A DNA stretch of 64,000 bases from Sanguibacter suarezii NBRC 16159 (GCF_001552735.1 NZ_BCRT01000015.1:1-64000), one strand, 5' to 3'. Positions 1-14,032 are shown, counted from the stretch's first letter. The notes: generated by a model from the letters alone, not told the origin. Made by a program: numbers and translations.

Positions 1-110
1 CGAGCTTCGCAGTGGTGTCTGTGCCTCCCAGTCGGGCTGACATCCAGAAGATTACGTCGCCGCCAGAGGTGCCGTCAACTCGATGACACGTGACCGCGAC
101 CACACGACGA

Positions 111-145
111 CGCCGGCCCGTCCCCCTGAGGGAGACGGGCCGGCG
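111..145 (-). terminator. Hairpin terminator after tyrS
   Basis: Two perfect 12-base arms (cgccggcccgtc at 111-122 and gacgggccggcg at 134-145) enclose a short loop that can also pair internally. It lies 30 nt past the tyrS stop. There is no strong U-tract, which is common for high-GC actinobacterial terminators. Confidence 0.75.
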
Positions 146-174
146 TCGGGCGGGGCGGGGTCTGCGGGGTGGGG

Positions 175-1437
175 CTAGTGGGCGACCCGGACCACGGCGA
201 GCGTCTTCTTGCCGCGGCGCAGCACGGCGAACCGGCCGTCGAGCAGCTCGTCCGCGGTCAGGACCGCGTCCTCCCCCGCGACCTTGACGTTGTTGACGTA
301 GGCGCCCCCCTCGGCGACCGCACGACGGGCGGCGGCCTTGGAGGCCACCAACCCGCTGGCGACCATGAGGTCGACGATCGAGTCACCGATGCTGGCGTCC
401 GCCGACGGCAGCTCAGCCACAGCTGCCTCGACCGTCTCCGGGTCGAGGTCCGTCAGCTCACCCCGCCCGAACAGCGCCGAGCTGGCCGCGATCGCCTGGG
501 CGGTCGCGCGCTCCCCGTGCACCATCGTCGTGACGTCGCCGGCCAGCACCTTCTGCGCCAACCGGTCCTGGGGACGCTCAGCCATCGCCTGCTCGATCTC
601 GGCGATCTCCTCCCGGGTACGGAAGGTGAAGGTCTTGAGCCAGCCGATGACGTCGGCGTCGGCCGCGTTGATCCAGTACTGGTAGAAGGCGTACGGGCTC
701 ATCATGTCCGGGGCCAACCACACCGCGCCGCCCTCGGTCTTGCCGAACTTCGTGCCGTCCGCCTTGGTGATGAGCGGGGTGGTCAAGGCGTGCACCGCGA
801 CCTTGTCCGACTTGCGGATGAGCTCGACCCCGGCCAGCAGGTTGCCCCACTGATCGTTCCCCCCGGTCTGCAGGGTGCAGCCGTGGCGGCGGTTGAGCTC
901 GAGGAAGTCCATGCCCTGCAGGATCTGGTAGCTGAACTCGGTGAAGGACAGCCCTTCGTCGCTGGCCAGCCTGCGGGCCACGGTGTCCTTGGCGAGCATG
1001 GTCCCCAGGCGGAAGTGCTTGCCGATGTCCCGCAGGAAGTCGATGGCCGACAGCTCCCCGGTCCAGTCGAGGTTGTTGACGATGCGCGCGGCGTTGGCGC
1101 CCTCGAAGGACAGGAACGGCGAGATCTGCGCCTGCAGCCGCTCGACCCACTCCGCCACGGTGTCCTTGGAGTTGAGCACCCGCTCCCCCGACATCCGCGG
1201 GTCGCCGATCAGGCCCGTCGCCCCACCGACCAGCGCGATGGGGCGGTGCCCGGCGAGCTGGAGGTGACGCAGCAGGATGAGCTGGACGAGGTGGCCGTGG
1301 TGCAGGCTCGGCGCGGTCGGGTCGAAGCCGCAGTAATACGTGATCGGACCGCTCTCCAGAGCCTCACGCAAAGCCTCGACGTCGGTGGTCTGAGCGACCA
1401 GTCCGCGCCAGGTGAGTTCATCAAGAACGTTGCTCAC
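175..1437 (-). CDS. tyrS: Tyrosyl-tRNA synthetase
   Basis: Cytosolic class I aminoacyl-tRNA synthetase that charges tRNA-Tyr with tyrosine using ATP. The 420-residue length is normal for bacterial TyrRS. The HIGH-type motif is seen as HHGHL at residues 46-50 and the KMSKS-type motif as KFGKT at 230-234; TGGNDQWGN of the tyrosine pocket is at about 191-199. The last ~65 residues look like an S4 RNA-binding domain (VASKAAARRAVAEGGAYVNN). The start is GTG with GAAGGAG about 6 nt upstream. It is the last gene of a leftward group after a DNA glycosylase gene. I saw no T-box-like leader. Confidence 0.97.
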   Translation of the reverse strand: MSNVLDELTWRGLVAQTTDVEALREALESGPITYYCGFDPTAPSLHHGHLVQLILLRHLQLAGHRPIALVGGATGLIGDPRMSGERVLNSKDTVAEWVERLQAQISPFLSFEGANAARIVNNLDWTGELSAIDFLRDIGKHFRLGTMLAKDTVARRLASDEGLSFTEFSYQILQGMDFLELNRRHGCTLQTGGNDQWGNLLAGVELIRKSDKVAVHALTTPLITKADGTKFGKTEGGAVWLAPDMMSPYAFYQYWINAADADVIGWLKTFTFRTREEIAEIEQAMAERPQDRLAQKVLAGDVTTMVHGERATAQAIAASSALFGRGELTDLDPETVEAAVAELPSADASIGDSIVDLMVASGLVASKAAARRAVAEGGAYVNNVKVAGEDAVLTADELLDGRFAVLRRGKKTLAVVRVAH

Positions 1438-1498
1438 TACTGCTCCTTCGGTTCGCGCGCCACGAACGACGCACCCCTAGTCTGCCGTGTCATGGACG

Positions 1499-2248
1499 TC
1501 AGCGAGAACGTGGGCCGGATCGTGAGCGCGGTAGCGGCGCCCGTCGGTAGGCCGAGACCGCCGGGTCGTCGGTGATCCACAGCCGCCACGGGAAGAGCAT
1601 GCCGTCGCCGCCCGCGCCGGCCACACCCACCCGCGGGCCGCGGCTGACCGCGTCGTCAGGCACCGGTCCTGCGGTGGCTCGCTCGGTCCCCTGCGCACGG
1701 GGCAGCTCGATCGTCACCGTGGAGTCCGGGCTGAGCAGGTCCATCCCGTAGTCGGCCATGGTGACCCCGAGGGCGACCGTCAGCCGCGCCGGACCGCGCG
1801 CGAGGTCCACGGCCCGGGTCACCGACCCGGCGGCCGCCCGGCGGCCCCAGGCCACCGGTTCCCCGGCCACCACCTCTGCGGCGCGCAGCAGGACCGCCGA
1901 CGCCTCCCCGTCCGCGCCGCAGACGACGTTCATGCACGTGTGCAGGCCGAGGTGGCGGTAGGTGTACAGGTGCCCGGCCTCACCGAACATCACCGCGTTG
2001 CGGCTCGTGCGGCCGCGGTAGGCGTGCGAGCCGGGATCCTGCTCCCCCTGGTACGCCTCGACCTCGGTGATGCGCACCGTCACGTCTCCCTCCGGGGCGC
2101 GGCGGGTGACCAGAGCGCCGAGGAGGTCCCGGGCGACCTCGAGGCCGGGCCGGGCGAACCACGCGCGGTCCGGGGTCCACCCGGGCGCATCGGCGGGGGC
2201 GGTAGGGGCACCAGCAGCCGCGGCGGCAGCAGTCTCAGACCCGGACAC
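1499..2248 (-). CDS. mpg: DNA-3-methyladenine glycosylase (AAG/MPG family)
   Basis: Base-excision repair enzyme expected to remove alkylated purines such as 3-methyladenine. The 249 residues carry the family blocks ARDLLGALV, ITEVEAYQGEQDPGSHAYRG and LYTYRHLGLHTCMNVVCG. The glutamate of ITEVEAY is the likely catalytic residue by analogy with human AAG. The N-terminal ~25 residues are Ala/Pro-rich and could be dispensable. The start is GTG, two nucleotides after the stop of the upstream kinase gene, so translation is probably coupled. This family is commonly found between argH and tyrS in actinobacteria. Confidence 0.93.
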   Translation of the reverse strand: MSGSETAAAAAAGAPTAPADAPGWTPDRAWFARPGLEVARDLLGALVTRRAPEGDVTVRITEVEAYQGEQDPGSHAYRGRTSRNAVMFGEAGHLYTYRHLGLHTCMNVVCGADGEASAVLLRAAEVVAGEPVAWGRRAAAGSVTRAVDLARGPARLTVALGVTMADYGMDLLSPDSTVTIELPRAQGTERATAGPVPDDAVSRGPRVGVAGAGGDGMLFPWRLWITDDPAVSAYRRAPLPRSRSGPRSR

Positions 2249-2250
2249 GA

Positions 2251-2817
2251 TCAGTTCACCAGGCGGCCGACGCCGTCGATGCGCAGGTGCGCACGCTCAC
2301 GGGTGCGGTGGGCCGCGTAGAGCTCGCGCTCGGTCGCCATCCACCGGGTCCACTGCTCGGCGGCGTCGGCTCCGTCACGCTCCAGGCCGCGGGCGAGCCG
2401 GACGTCGTCGTCGGCCTCGACCCAGATGATGACGGGGGCGAAGTCGTCGACCGAGAGCGCCGCGGAGTGGCAGCCCTCGACGATCAGCACGTCAGCGAGG
2501 GGCACTGTGTGCCGTTCGGCGTAGGTGCCCAGCGGCCAGTCGTAGCGCTGGTAGCGGCCGGGGACCCCGTGCGCGAGGGGGTCGAGCACCCAGTCGCGCA
2601 GCAGCGCAGCCCCCTGCTCCATGCCCGTCCACCCGGGGTAGAGGTCGTCCATGTGGACCACCTGGCAGTTGAGGGACCACGCGAGCTGGGCGGCCAGCGT
2701 CGTCTTGCCCGAGCCGGCCGGGCCGTCGACGCAGACCAGGCGGCAGCCGCCCAGGCCGGCCGGGGCGGCCTCGATCGCGGAGACGAGCTCGGTCAGGACG
2801 GGGTCGGAGACGGTCAT
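2251..2817 (-). CDS. P-loop nucleoside kinase-like ATPase (uridine kinase family)
   Basis: A 188-residue P-loop protein with Walker A GPAGSGKTT near residue 32 and a DDLYPGW segment typical of uridine kinase/phosphoribulokinase-like proteins, followed by an LIVEG strand. It probably phosphorylates a small molecule; the substrate cannot be told from sequence and the name uridine kinase is only a family label. I chose the ATG at 2817 because GGAG lies 7 nt upstream. A GTG at 2823 is in frame but too close to that site. It nearly overlaps the glycosylase gene and follows a strong terminator after argH, so it should have its own promoter. Confidence 0.85.
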   Translation of the reverse strand: MTVSDPVLTELVSAIEAAPAGLGGCRLVCVDGPAGSGKTTLAAQLAWSLNCQVVHMDDLYPGWTGMEQGAALLRDWVLDPLAHGVPGRYQRYDWPLGTYAERHTVPLADVLIVEGCHSAALSVDDFAPVIIWVEADDDVRLARGLERDGADAAEQWTRWMATERELYAAHRTRERAHLRIDGVGRLVN

Positions 2818-2858
2818 GGGCACACTCCGTTCAGGGCGGGAGGGGTCGTGCTGGACGG

Positions 2859-2913
2859 GACGACGAAGGGGCCGGTCATGATGACTTCAGCCATGACCGC
2901 CCCCTCCGTCGTC
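2859..2913 (-). terminator. Long hairpin terminator after argH
   Basis: A long imperfect inverted repeat. The inner arms cggtcatg (2873-2880) and catgaccg (2892-2899) continue outward through ggggc/gcccc to gacgac (2859-2864) and gtcgtc (2908-2913). It starts 16 nt past the argH stop and separates the arginine genes from the kinase-mpg-tyrS group. Confidence 0.8.
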
Positions 2914-2928
2914 TCGTGCGTGGTCGGC

Positions 2929-5662
<2,734 letters not shown>

Positions 5663-5684
5663 TGCACTTCTCTTTCTCACGTGG

Positions 5685-5730
5685 TGAATAGGTCAAGTCT
5701 GTCATCCCCGGCGCGGCGGTCGTGACCGCC
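5685..5730 (-). promoter_or_regulatory. argR-argG intergenic hairpin and possible ARG half-site
   Basis: The gap before argG holds a hairpin with arms ggcggt (5715-5720) and accgcc (5725-5730). It then has, on the minus strand, TTGACC directly followed by TATTCA. The plus strand reads tgaat at 5685-5689, which matches one half of an ARG box, but the second half is absent. argG-H may have a separate weakly ArgR-controlled promoter; this is speculative. Confidence 0.3.
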
Positions 5731-5771
5731 GGTCGTCGAGGACAGGTCTGGAAGGCCTGCAGACCCGTGGG

Positions 5772-7228
<1,457 letters not shown>

Positions 7229-8533
7229 CTAGGCCTCCGGGGTGAGGTCGGCAGCGGTCGTGGGCAAGGCTGCGAGGAAGGCGACGAAGTCGTCGACCTG
7301 GTCGCGGGTGAGGATGAGCGGGGGCGCCAGCCGCAGGGCGGTCGGGGTCACCGGGTTGACGATGAAGCCGGCGTCCAGTGCTCGCGCCGCCACCACGGGG
7401 GCGACCGGAGCGCTGAGCTCGATCGCCACGAGGAGACCTTCACCGCGGGCGGCGGTCACCAGGGGGTGGCCGAGGGAGCCGACCTGCTCACGCAGGTAGC
7501 TGCCGACCTCCCGGACGTGGGCGAGCAGGCCGTCCCGCTCGATCACGCCGATGGTGGCCAGCGCGGCCGCGGCGGCCACCGGGTTCCCGCCGAAGGTCGT
7601 GCCGTGCTGGCCGCGGCCGAGCAGCGTCGCGGCACGGTCGCCGTAGGCGACGACCGCGCCGATCGGGAAGCCGCCGCCCAGGCCCTTGGCCAGGGTGACG
7701 ACGTCGGGCACGACGGAGCCGCCCACCTGCGCGAGGTGGTGGGCCATCCAGGTGCCGGTGCGGCCCATGCCGGTCTGCACCTCGTCCAGGACGAGCAGGG
7801 CGCCGTGGGCACGGGTGAGCTCGCGGGCCCGGGCCAGGTAGCCGGCAGGCAACGGCCGCACACCGGCCTCACCCTGGATGGGCTCGATGAAGAAGGCGGC
7901 GATGTCGCTCGTCGCCGGGTCGCCGGAGAAGACGGCCTCCAGGGCGTCGAGGTCGCCGAAGGGCAGGAACTCCACGCCCCCGGGCAGCGGCTCGAAGGGT
8001 GCCCGGTAGGCGGCCTTGGAGGTCAGTGCCAGGGCGCCCATGGTGCGACCGTGGAAGCTGCCCTCCAGGGCCAGGATCCGCGGCCGGCCGGTACGACGAG
8101 CCATCTTGAAGGCAGCCTCGTTGGCTTCGGTGCCGGAGTTCGTGAAGAAGACCCGCGAGCCCTCGGGTGCCTGGGCGAGGTCGAGCAGACGCTCGGCCAG
8201 CGCGATCTGGGTGGGGGTGCCGAAGAAGTTCGACACGTGCCCGAGCGTGCCCAGCTGGGCGCTGATCGCCGCGGTGAGCGTGGGGTGGGCGTGGCCGAGG
8301 GCGTTGACCGCGATGCCGGCGAGCAGGTCGAGGTATCGCGTGCCGTCCGCGTCCCAGACGTAGGCGCCCTCGCCGCGCACCAGCACGCGCTGCGGCGGGC
8401 CGAAGGTGTCCATGACGGCGCCGCTGTAGCGCTGGGTCCACTCGGCCGCGGAGCCCGCAGCCGGCTGCACGGCGGAGGAGTCGGCGGGGGCCACCGGCGC
8501 GCTGGCGGCGCTCGGGGCGGTCTGGTCGCTCAC
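7229..8533 (-). CDS. argD: Acetylornithine aminotransferase
   Basis: PLP-dependent class III aminotransferase, fourth step of arginine synthesis (N-acetylglutamate semialdehyde to N-acetylornithine). The PLP lysine lies in [14 protein letters not shown], with the cofactor aspartate in [15 protein letters not shown]. About 434 residues, with a Ala/Pro/Ser-rich N-terminal stretch of ~30 residues. The GTG at 8533 overlaps the argB stop as GTGA. A longer open frame upstream runs inside argB and is not real. Confidence 0.96.
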   Translation of the reverse strand: MSDQTAPSAASAPVAPADSSAVQPAAGSAAEWTQRYSGAVMDTFGPPQRVLVRGEGAYVWDADGTRYLDLLAGIAVNALGHAHPTLTAAISAQLGTLGHVSNFFGTPTQIALAERLLDLAQAPEGSRVFFTNSGTEANEAAFKMARRTGRPRILALEGSFHGRTMGALALTSKAAYRAPFEPLPGGVEFLPFGDLDALEAVFSGDPATSDIAAFFIEPIQGEAGVRPLPAGYLARARELTRAHGALLVLDEVQTGMGRTGTWMAHHLAQVGGSVVPDVVTLAKGLGGGFPIGAVVAYGDRAATLLGRGQHGTTFGGNPVAAAAALATIGVIERDGLLAHVREVGSYLREQVGSLGHPLVTAARGEGLLVAIELSAPVAPVVAARALDAGFIVNPVTPTALRLAPPLILTRDQVDDFVAFLAALPTTAADLTPEA

Positions 8534-9501
8534 GCGGGAGCTCCGTTCTGGATGGTCGTGGCGGGGGTCTGGGTATCGTCGTCGGGCACGACCATGGTGC
8601 CGATGCCCTTGGTGGTGAAGACCTCCATGAGGATGGAGTGCGCGACCCGCCCGTCGATGACGTGCGCCTCGCGGACGCCGCCGAGCACGGCGCGCAGGCA
8701 CGCCTCCATCTTGGGGACCATGCCCGACTCGAGGGAGGGCAGCAGTTCTGCGAGCGCGCCCGCGCCGATCTCGCTGGCGAGGGAGCTGCGGTCGGGCCAC
8801 GAGGTGTACAGGCCCTCGACGTCGGTGAGCACGATGAGCTTGCGCGCACCGAGGGCGACGGCCAGGGCCGCGGCGGCGGTGTCCGCGTTGACGTTGAGCA
8901 CCTGGGTGGGGTCCTCGATGTCAGGGGCGATGGTCGAGACCACGGGGATGCGGCCGGCGTCGAGCAGGTCCTGGACGGCGCTCGGGTCCACCTCGACGAC
9001 GTCGCCGACCAGGCCGACGTCCACGGCCTGCCCGTCCACGGTCGCGTGACGGCGGCGGGCGCGGAGCAGGCCGCCGTCCTCACCGGAGAGCCCGACGGCG
9101 TAGGGGCCGTGGGCGTTGAGGAGGCCGACGAGCTCGCGGGAGACCTTGCCGGTGAGCACCATCCGCACGACCTCCATGGCCTCGGGGGTGGTCACCCGCA
9201 GCCCGCCGCGGAACTCGCTCGGGATACCCAGGCGGCCGAGCATCTCGGAGATCTGCGGGCCGCCGCCGTGCACGACGACGGGGTGCAGCCCCACCTGGCG
9301 CAGGAAGACCATGTCCTGGGCGAAGGCAGCCTTGAGGGAGTCGTCGATCATGGCGTTGCCGCCGTACTTGATGACGACGAGCGCGCCGTTGAACTCCTTG
9401 AGCCACGGCAGGGCCTCGAGGAGGACCTCGGCCTTCTGGGCGGGGGTGAGGTCGGCGCCGACGTCCATCTGGGAGAAGTCGAGAGCGGTGGGCGCCGTCA
9501 T
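8530..9501 (-). CDS. argB: Acetylglutamate kinase
   Basis: Phosphorylates N-acetylglutamate. The amino-acid kinase fold is marked by [10 protein letters not shown] near the N-terminus and [10 protein letters not shown]. 323 residues. The N-terminal extension of ~30 residues (about [17 protein letters not shown]) matches the helix found in arginine-inhibited hexameric enzymes, so feedback inhibition by arginine is likely. The start ATG at 9501 overlaps the argJ stop as ATGA. Confidence 0.96.
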   Translation of the reverse strand: MTAPTALDFSQMDVGADLTPAQKAEVLLEALPWLKEFNGALVVIKYGGNAMIDDSLKAAFAQDMVFLRQVGLHPVVVHGGGPQISEMLGRLGIPSEFRGGLRVTTPEAMEVVRMVLTGKVSRELVGLLNAHGPYAVGLSGEDGGLLRARRRHATVDGQAVDVGLVGDVVEVDPSAVQDLLDAGRIPVVSTIAPDIEDPTQVLNVNADTAAAALAVALGARKLIVLTDVEGLYTSWPDRSSLASEIGAGALAELLPSLESGMVPKMEACLRAVLGGVREAHVIDGRVAHSILMEVFTTKGIGTMVVPDDDTQTPATTIQNGAPA

Positions 9502-10688
9502 GAGGAGTACGCGCTGTTCTCGTGGACGTAGTCGTGCGTGAGGTCGTTGGTCCACACGGTCGCGGCGGCGTCCCCGGCGTGCAGGTCGATGAGCACCCGC
9601 ACCTCGCGCTGGCCGGCGAGGTCGACGAGGGCGCGGTCCTCACCCACTCCCCCGGCGCGGCACACCTGGACGCCGTTGATCGAGACGTCGAGGAGGTCGG
9701 CGTCGAAGGCGGCGACGGAGACGGGGACCGTACCCACGGCCGAGAGGACCCGGCCCCAGTTGGGGTCGTTGCCGAAGACGGCTGCCTTGAAGAGGTTGGA
9801 GCGGGTGACCGCACGGGCCACCGCCACGGCCGCGGCCTCGGAGTCCGCTCCGACGACCTCGACGGCGATGTCGTGGCTGGCGCCCTCGGCGTCGGCCACG
9901 AGCTGGCGGGACAGCGACGCGCAGGCGGCGGTGAGCGCGGTGGTGAGCTCGTCAGCGGTGGCGGTCAGGCCGCTCGCACCGGAGGCGAGCAGGATGACGG
10001 TGTCGTTGGTGGACATGCAGCCGTCGGAGTCCACCCGGTCGAAGGTGAGCCGGGTGGCCTCGCGCAGGGCGGCGTCGGCGGTCGCGGAGTCGACGACGGC
10101 GTCCGTGGTCAGCACGCAGAGCATGGTGGCCAGGCCGGGGGCGAGCATGCCCGCGCCCTTGGCCATGCCGCCGACGGTCCACGTCGGGGCGCCGGGCTCG
10201 GCGGGCTCGAGGCCGCCGGTGATCGCCACGGTCTTGGGCACCGTGTCGGTGGTCATGATGGCAGCGGCGGCGAGGAAGCCGCCGTTGCCGGCGAGCTGGG
10301 CGACGGCGTCGTCCACCCCGGCGAGGAGCGTGTCCATGGGCAGGCGCTCACCGATGAGGCCGGTCGAGCAGACCAGGGTGTCCCCCGCCGAGCTCTCGAG
10401 CGCGGCGGCGAGGTGCTCGGCGGTGCGGTGGGTGTCGGCGAAGCCCTCGGGGCCGGTGCAGGCGTTGGCCCCGCCGGAGTTGAGCACCACGGAGGTGGCC
10501 CGGCCGTCGGCGACCACCTGGCGAGACCAGGCGACGGGGGCGGCGAAGACGCGGTTGGTGGTGAAGACCGCGGCGGCCACGTCGAGCGGGCCGTCGTTGA
10601 CCACGACGGCGACATCGGGCTTGCCGGTGGACTTCAGGCCGGCGACGACCCCGGAGGCCCGGAATCCTTGGGCTGCGGTAACGCTCAC
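9498..10688 (-). CDS. argJ: Ornithine acetyltransferase / N-acetylglutamate synthase
   Basis: Recycles the acetyl group from N-acetylornithine to glutamate. Many family members are bifunctional and also use acetyl-CoA, which would explain the absence of argA in this cluster. 396 residues. The self-cleavage site is visible as the Ala-Thr bond in GLATMLCVL; that threonine becomes the N-terminal nucleophile of the beta chain. [10 protein letters not shown] is also conserved. GTG at 10688 overlaps the argC stop as GTGA. Confidence 0.96.
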   Translation of the reverse strand: MSVTAAQGFRASGVVAGLKSTGKPDVAVVVNDGPLDVAAAVFTTNRVFAAPVAWSRQVVADGRATSVVLNSGGANACTGPEGFADTHRTAEHLAAALESSAGDTLVCSTGLIGERLPMDTLLAGVDDAVAQLAGNGGFLAAAAIMTTDTVPKTVAITGGLEPAEPGAPTWTVGGMAKGAGMLAPGLATMLCVLTTDAVVDSATADAALREATRLTFDRVDSDGCMSTNDTVILLASGASGLTATADELTTALTAACASLSRQLVADAEGASHDIAVEVVGADSEAAAVAVARAVTRSNLFKAAVFGNDPNWGRVLSAVGTVPVSVAAFDADLLDVSINGVQVCRAGGVGEDRALVDLAGQREVRVLIDLHAGDAAATVWTNDLTHDYVHENSAYSS

Positions 10689-11755
10689 GGCGCGACTCCT
10701 TGTGCGGTGAGGCCGAGGGTCTGCGGCAGACCGAGGGCGATGTTCATGGACTGGACGGCGCCGCCTGCGGTGCCTTTGACGAGGTTGTCGATCGCGGTGA
10801 CGGTGACCACGCGCCCGGCGCGGCGGTCGATCGCCACCTGGACGAGGGCGGTGTTGGCGCCCGTGGTCATCGCGGTGGTGGGCCACTGGCCCTCGGGCAT
10901 GAGCTCGACGAAGGGCTCGCCGACGTAGGCCTGCTCCCAGGCCTGGCGCAGCTGGGGCAGGGAGATGTCCTCGTGGCCGGGGGCCAGCCGCGCGGTCGCG
11001 GTGGCGAGGATGCCGCGGGACATCGGGACGAGCACCGGGGTGAAGGAGACGGTGACCTGTCCGGCCCCGGCGATCTGCAGGTTCTGCTCGATCTCGGGGA
11101 TGTGGCGGTGGCTGCCGCCCACGGCGTAGGGCTGGGCCGAGCCGAGCGCCTCCGAGGCGAGCAGGTGGGTCTTGAGCGTCTTGCCCGCGCCGGAGTAGCC
11201 GACGGCGAGGACGGCGACGAGGTCCTGGGCGCTGAGCAGACCGGCCGCGACGCCCGGCTGCAGGCCGAGGGTGACGGCGGTGACGTTGCACCCGGGGACG
11301 GCGATGCGGCGGGCGCCGGCGAGCAGCTCGCGCTGCTTGGTCAGCTCGCCGTCGATGCCGTCGGCGCGCAGCAGCTCGGGGAGCCCGTAGGGCCAGGTCC
11401 CGGCGTGCGGGGTGCCGTAGTAGTCGGTCCAGGCCTGCGGGTCCACGAGGCGGTGGTCCGCGCCGAGGTCGATGACGAGGACGTCCGGGGGCAGCTGGGC
11501 GGCGATCTCGCCGGAGGCGCCGTGCGGCAGCGCGAGCACCACGACGTCGTGGCCGAGGAGGTTCTCCACGTCGGTGGGCGCCAGCACCCGGTCTGCGAGC
11601 GCACGGATGTGGGGCTGGTGCAGGCCCAGCTGGGTGCCTGCGTTGGAGTGAGCGGTGAGGGCACCGATCTCGATCTCGGGGTGGTCGGCGAGGATCCGCA
11701 GGGTCTCTCCACCTGCGTACCCGCTCGCGCCTGCAACTGCCACTGTGAAACTCAT
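10685..11755 (-). CDS. argC: N-acetyl-gamma-glutamyl-phosphate reductase
   Basis: NADPH-dependent reductase, third step of arginine synthesis. The Rossmann motif [17 protein letters not shown] is at the N-terminus and the catalytic cysteine lies in [12 protein letters not shown]. 356 residues from the ATG at 11755; a second in-frame ATG two codons upstream (11761) is possible. No Shine-Dalgarno is seen; TATTGT sits 7 nt upstream of the chosen ATG, consistent with a leaderless mRNA. It is the first gene of argCJBDFR and its promoter is covered by two ARG boxes. Confidence 0.96.
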   Translation of the reverse strand: MSFTVAVAGASGYAGGETLRILADHPEIEIGALTAHSNAGTQLGLHQPHIRALADRVLAPTDVENLLGHDVVVLALPHGASGEIAAQLPPDVLVIDLGADHRLVDPQAWTDYYGTPHAGTWPYGLPELLRADGIDGELTKQRELLAGARRIAVPGCNVTAVTLGLQPGVAAGLLSAQDLVAVLAVGYSGAGKTLKTHLLASEALGSAQPYAVGGSHRHIPEIEQNLQIAGAGQVTVSFTPVLVPMSRGILATATARLAPGHEDISLPQLRQAWEQAYVGEPFVELMPEGQWPTTAMTTGANTALVQVAIDRRAGRVVTVTAIDNLVKGTAGGAVQSMNIALGLPQTLGLTAQGVAP

Positions 11756-11756
11756 A

Positions 11757-11790
11757 TGCATAACAATACACACCCATGCGAGTTGATACA
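11757..11790 (-). promoter_or_regulatory. Tandem ARG boxes over the argC promoter
   Basis: Box 1, TGCATAACAATACA at 11757-11770, fits the ArgR dyad TGnAT-N4-ATnCA exactly. Box 2, TGCGAGTTGATACA at 11777-11790, keeps one full half. The boxes are 20 bp apart, about two helical turns. On the minus strand box 1 covers the -10-like TATTGT and box 2 lies around the expected -35, so bound ArgR would block argC transcription. Confidence 0.85.
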
Positions 11791-11799
11791 CACCCGCGC

Positions 11800-11811
11800 T
11801 AGGCTCGTTCC
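11800..11811 (+). promoter_or_regulatory. Leaderless-type -10 element before the hydrolase
   Basis: TAGGCT at 11800-11805 is followed by six bases and then ATG at 11812. No Shine-Dalgarno is present, which predicts transcription starting at or next to the start codon. Confidence 0.55.
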
Positions 11812-12669
11812 ATGACCAGCGCTCTCCTGACCGTCCTCCCGGCACCTGACCGGGCAGTCCACGGCTCCACCAGCGGCTTTGTCCTCGTGCTCGCCGGAGG
11901 CGGCTACGCCTTCAGGGCCGAGCACGAGTTCCTCGACGTCACCGCATGGCTGGCAGCCCACGGCATCGCCTGCGGGTATCTCGACTACGCGGTCGCACCG
12001 GCGACCTACCCCCAGGCGCTGGGCCAGGTCCTGCGCGCGCTGGCCGAGCTGCGCGCCGGGGTGCACGGGCCGGTCGAGGGACCGATCGCGGTGCTGGGCT
12101 TCAGCGCCGGGGCCCACCTGGCCGGGACGGCCCTGACCGCGACCGAGGAGGAGATCGCGGTGGCCCTGGCGGGGTGGGACGGCGACGTCGCCGACCTCCC
12201 CGACGTCACCGCCGCCCGCCCCGACGCCGGCGTGCTGTGCTACCCGGTGGTCTCCATGACCGACCTGCCGCACCTCGGCTCGCGCCGGAACCTGCTGGGC
12301 GCCGACGCCGACGACGCCACCCTCGCCACCTCCCTCAGCGTCGAGCGTCGCGTCGGCGCGGACACGCCGCCGGTCTTCATGTGGCACACCGCCGACGACG
12401 ACGTGGTCGGCGTCGAGCACAGCCTGCGGCTGGCCGGTGCGCTGGGCCAGGCCGGCGTGAGCTACGAGCTGCACGTGTACCCGAGCGGGCCGCACGGGCT
12501 GGGGCTTGCCCCGGACGCAGGGGCACCGGCGGAGTGGACGCAGGCGTGCCTGCGCTGGCTCGGCGAGCAGGGGATCGGCAAGGACATGATCGGCGAGGAC
12601 GCGATCACGGCCGCCGTCCCGGCCGTGACCGGGTCGGCGGCCGGGTCGACGGCCGGAGCCAGGTCATGA
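11812..12669 (+). CDS. Alpha/beta hydrolase, acetyl-esterase-like
   Basis: A 285-residue alpha/beta hydrolase resembling bacterial acetyl-xylan/acetyl esterases. The oxyanion region is LAGGGYAF, the nucleophile serine is in [11 protein letters not shown] near residue 100, a likely acid is in HTADDDVVG, and the histidine is in YPSGPHGLG. No signal peptide, so probably cytosolic. It is divergent from argC and shares a 56-bp promoter region with it. Its stop overlaps the next gene as ATGA. Substrate unknown. Confidence 0.88.
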   Translation: MTSALLTVLPAPDRAVHGSTSGFVLVLAGGGYAFRAEHEFLDVTAWLAAHGIACGYLDYAVAPATYPQALGQVLRALAELRAGVHGPVEGPIAVLGFSAGAHLAGTALTATEEEIAVALAGWDGDVADLPDVTAARPDAGVLCYPVVSMTDLPHLGSRRNLLGADADDATLATSLSVERRVGADTPPVFMWHTADDDVVGVEHSLRLAGALGQAGVSYELHVYPSGPHGLGLAPDAGAPAEWTQACLRWLGEQGIGKDMIGEDAITAAVPAVTGSAAGSTAGARS

Positions 12670-13679
12670 CCGCCTCCCCCGGGTCCCCGCCCGCAACCAC
12701 CGCCGCGGTCCTGGCCACCCGGGCAGGGGGCCCCGAGGTGCTCGAGCTGCGCGAGATCCCCGTCCCCGTCCCGGGCGAGGGTGAGCTGCTCGTGCGCGTC
12801 GCGGCGGCCGGCGTGAACTTCATCGACACCTATCGACGTTCCGGGGTCTACCGCATCGACTACCCCAGCGTGCTGGGCAGCGAGGGCGCCGGCGTGGTGG
12901 TCGACGCCGGCCCCGGCACGGAGGGCTTCGCCGTCGGCGACCGGGTCGCCTGGTCGGACGCTCCGGGGTCCTACGCGGGATACGTCGTGGTGCCCGCGGA
13001 GCGCGCCCTGGCCGTCCCGGCGCAGATCGACCTGGAGGTGGCGGCCGCCCTGCCGCTGCAAGGACTGACCGCCCACTACCTGGCGACGTCGACGTACCCG
13101 ATCCGTGACGGGGACCAGGTGCTGGTCCACGCCGGTGCGGGCGGCGTCGGCCTCCTGCTCACCCAGCTCGCGGTGGCTCGTGGGGCGCGCGTGGTGACCA
13201 CGGTCTCCACCGAGGCCAAGGCGGAGCTCTCCCGCGCTGCGGGGGCGCACCACGTCATCAACTACCGCGAGCTGACCGACCTGAGCGCCGAGCTGCCTCC
13301 CCTGGTGCGCGCGGCGACGGAGGGCGGGGCGCACGTCGTCTACGACTCCGTCGGCAAGGACACCTTCGACGCCTCCCTGGCGAGCCTGCGACGGCGCGGC
13401 ATGCTCGTGCTGTGCGGCGGGTCGTCGGGGCAGGTGCCGCCCTTCGACATCCAGCGGCTCAACTCGAGCGGGTCGCTCTACCTCACCCGTCCCACCCTCG
13501 GGGACTACACAGCCACCCGCGCCGAGCTGGTGGAGCGCGCCGACGAGCTGTTCGACGCCGTGCTGGCGGGCCGCCTGTCCGTCCGGGTCGGTGCCCGGTT
13601 CCCGCTGGCCGAGGCAGCAGCCGCGCACGCCGCGCTGGAAGGTCGACGCACCACAGGCAAGGTCCTGCTGCTGCCCTGA
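12666..13679 (+). CDS. NADPH:quinone oxidoreductase-like, zinc-free MDR family
   Basis: A 337-residue medium-chain dehydrogenase/reductase of the quinone oxidoreductase (QOR) type. GroES-like N-terminal half with VAAAGVNFIDTYRRSG, then LPLQGLTAHYL and the nucleotide-binding AGAGGVGLLLTQLA. The catalytic zinc ligands of alcohol dehydrogenases are missing, as is usual for QOR. ATG 12666 overlaps the hydrolase stop, so the two genes form an operon. Probable role: NADPH-dependent reduction of quinones or reactive carbonyls. Confidence 0.92.
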   Translation: MTASPGSPPATTAAVLATRAGGPEVLELREIPVPVPGEGELLVRVAAAGVNFIDTYRRSGVYRIDYPSVLGSEGAGVVVDAGPGTEGFAVGDRVAWSDAPGSYAGYVVVPAERALAVPAQIDLEVAAALPLQGLTAHYLATSTYPIRDGDQVLVHAGAGGVGLLLTQLAVARGARVVTTVSTEAKAELSRAAGAHHVINYRELTDLSAELPPLVRAATEGGAHVVYDSVGKDTFDASLASLRRRGMLVLCGGSSGQVPPFDIQRLNSSGSLYLTRPTLGDYTATRAELVERADELFDAVLAGRLSVRVGARFPLAEAAAAHAALEGRRTTGKVLLLP

Positions 13680-13687
13680 GCACCGGC

Positions 13688-13700
13688 TACCCTCGTGTCC
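13688..13700 (+). promoter_or_regulatory. Leaderless-type -10 element
   Basis: TACCCT at 13688-13693 followed by seven bases and ATG at 13701, nine bases past the preceding stop. Confidence 0.4.
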
Positions 13701-13955
13701 ATGCTGAACAACTCCTGGGCCGACGGCGGCTACGAGAACCAAGGTCCGGGCCCCAGCCGCGGGGTCCGGGTCGCCATCACGGTGGTCGCGATCCTCAGCG
13801 CCGTCGTCGGCGTCGCGTGGTTCGCCAAGGTGGGACTGGACCAGTCCAAGGCCGACTGCTACGCCAACGCCCCCGTCGGGGCGACGGTGGACGACGTGAC
13901 GACGACCTTCCGCTGGCTGCCTCCGGGGTACGACTGCGCCTACGAGGTGCCGTAG
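13701..13955 (+). CDS. Small single-pass membrane protein, unknown function
   Basis: 84 residues. A hydrophilic Gly/Pro/Asn-rich start of ~24 residues, one membrane segment (about VAITVVAILSAVVGVAWFA), then an outside domain with two cysteines (ADCYAN and GYDCAYE) that could form a disulfide. I do not recognise the family. The coding frame keeps high third-position GC and ends just before a strong terminator, so it is probably real. A GTG two codons upstream is an alternative start. Confidence 0.65.
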   Translation: MLNNSWADGGYENQGPGPSRGVRVAITVVAILSAVVGVAWFAKVGLDQSKADCYANAPVGATVDDVTTTFRWLPPGYDCAYEVP

Positions 13956-14032
13956 CACCGGGCGACCGGTACTCACCTCCCCCGTCGTACCCACCGCTCG
14001 GTCGCTGACCTCCCACGCTCTGACCCGACGCC

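Noticed and set aside
1438-1498. T-box or other riboswitch before tyrS
   Set aside because: The gap is only 61 bp, too short, and no T-box bulge sequence is seen. The same holds for pheS.
169-1575. 468-aa open frame antisense to tyrS
   Set aside because: It mirrors tyrS; long antisense frames are expected at this GC content, and the protein shows no known domain.
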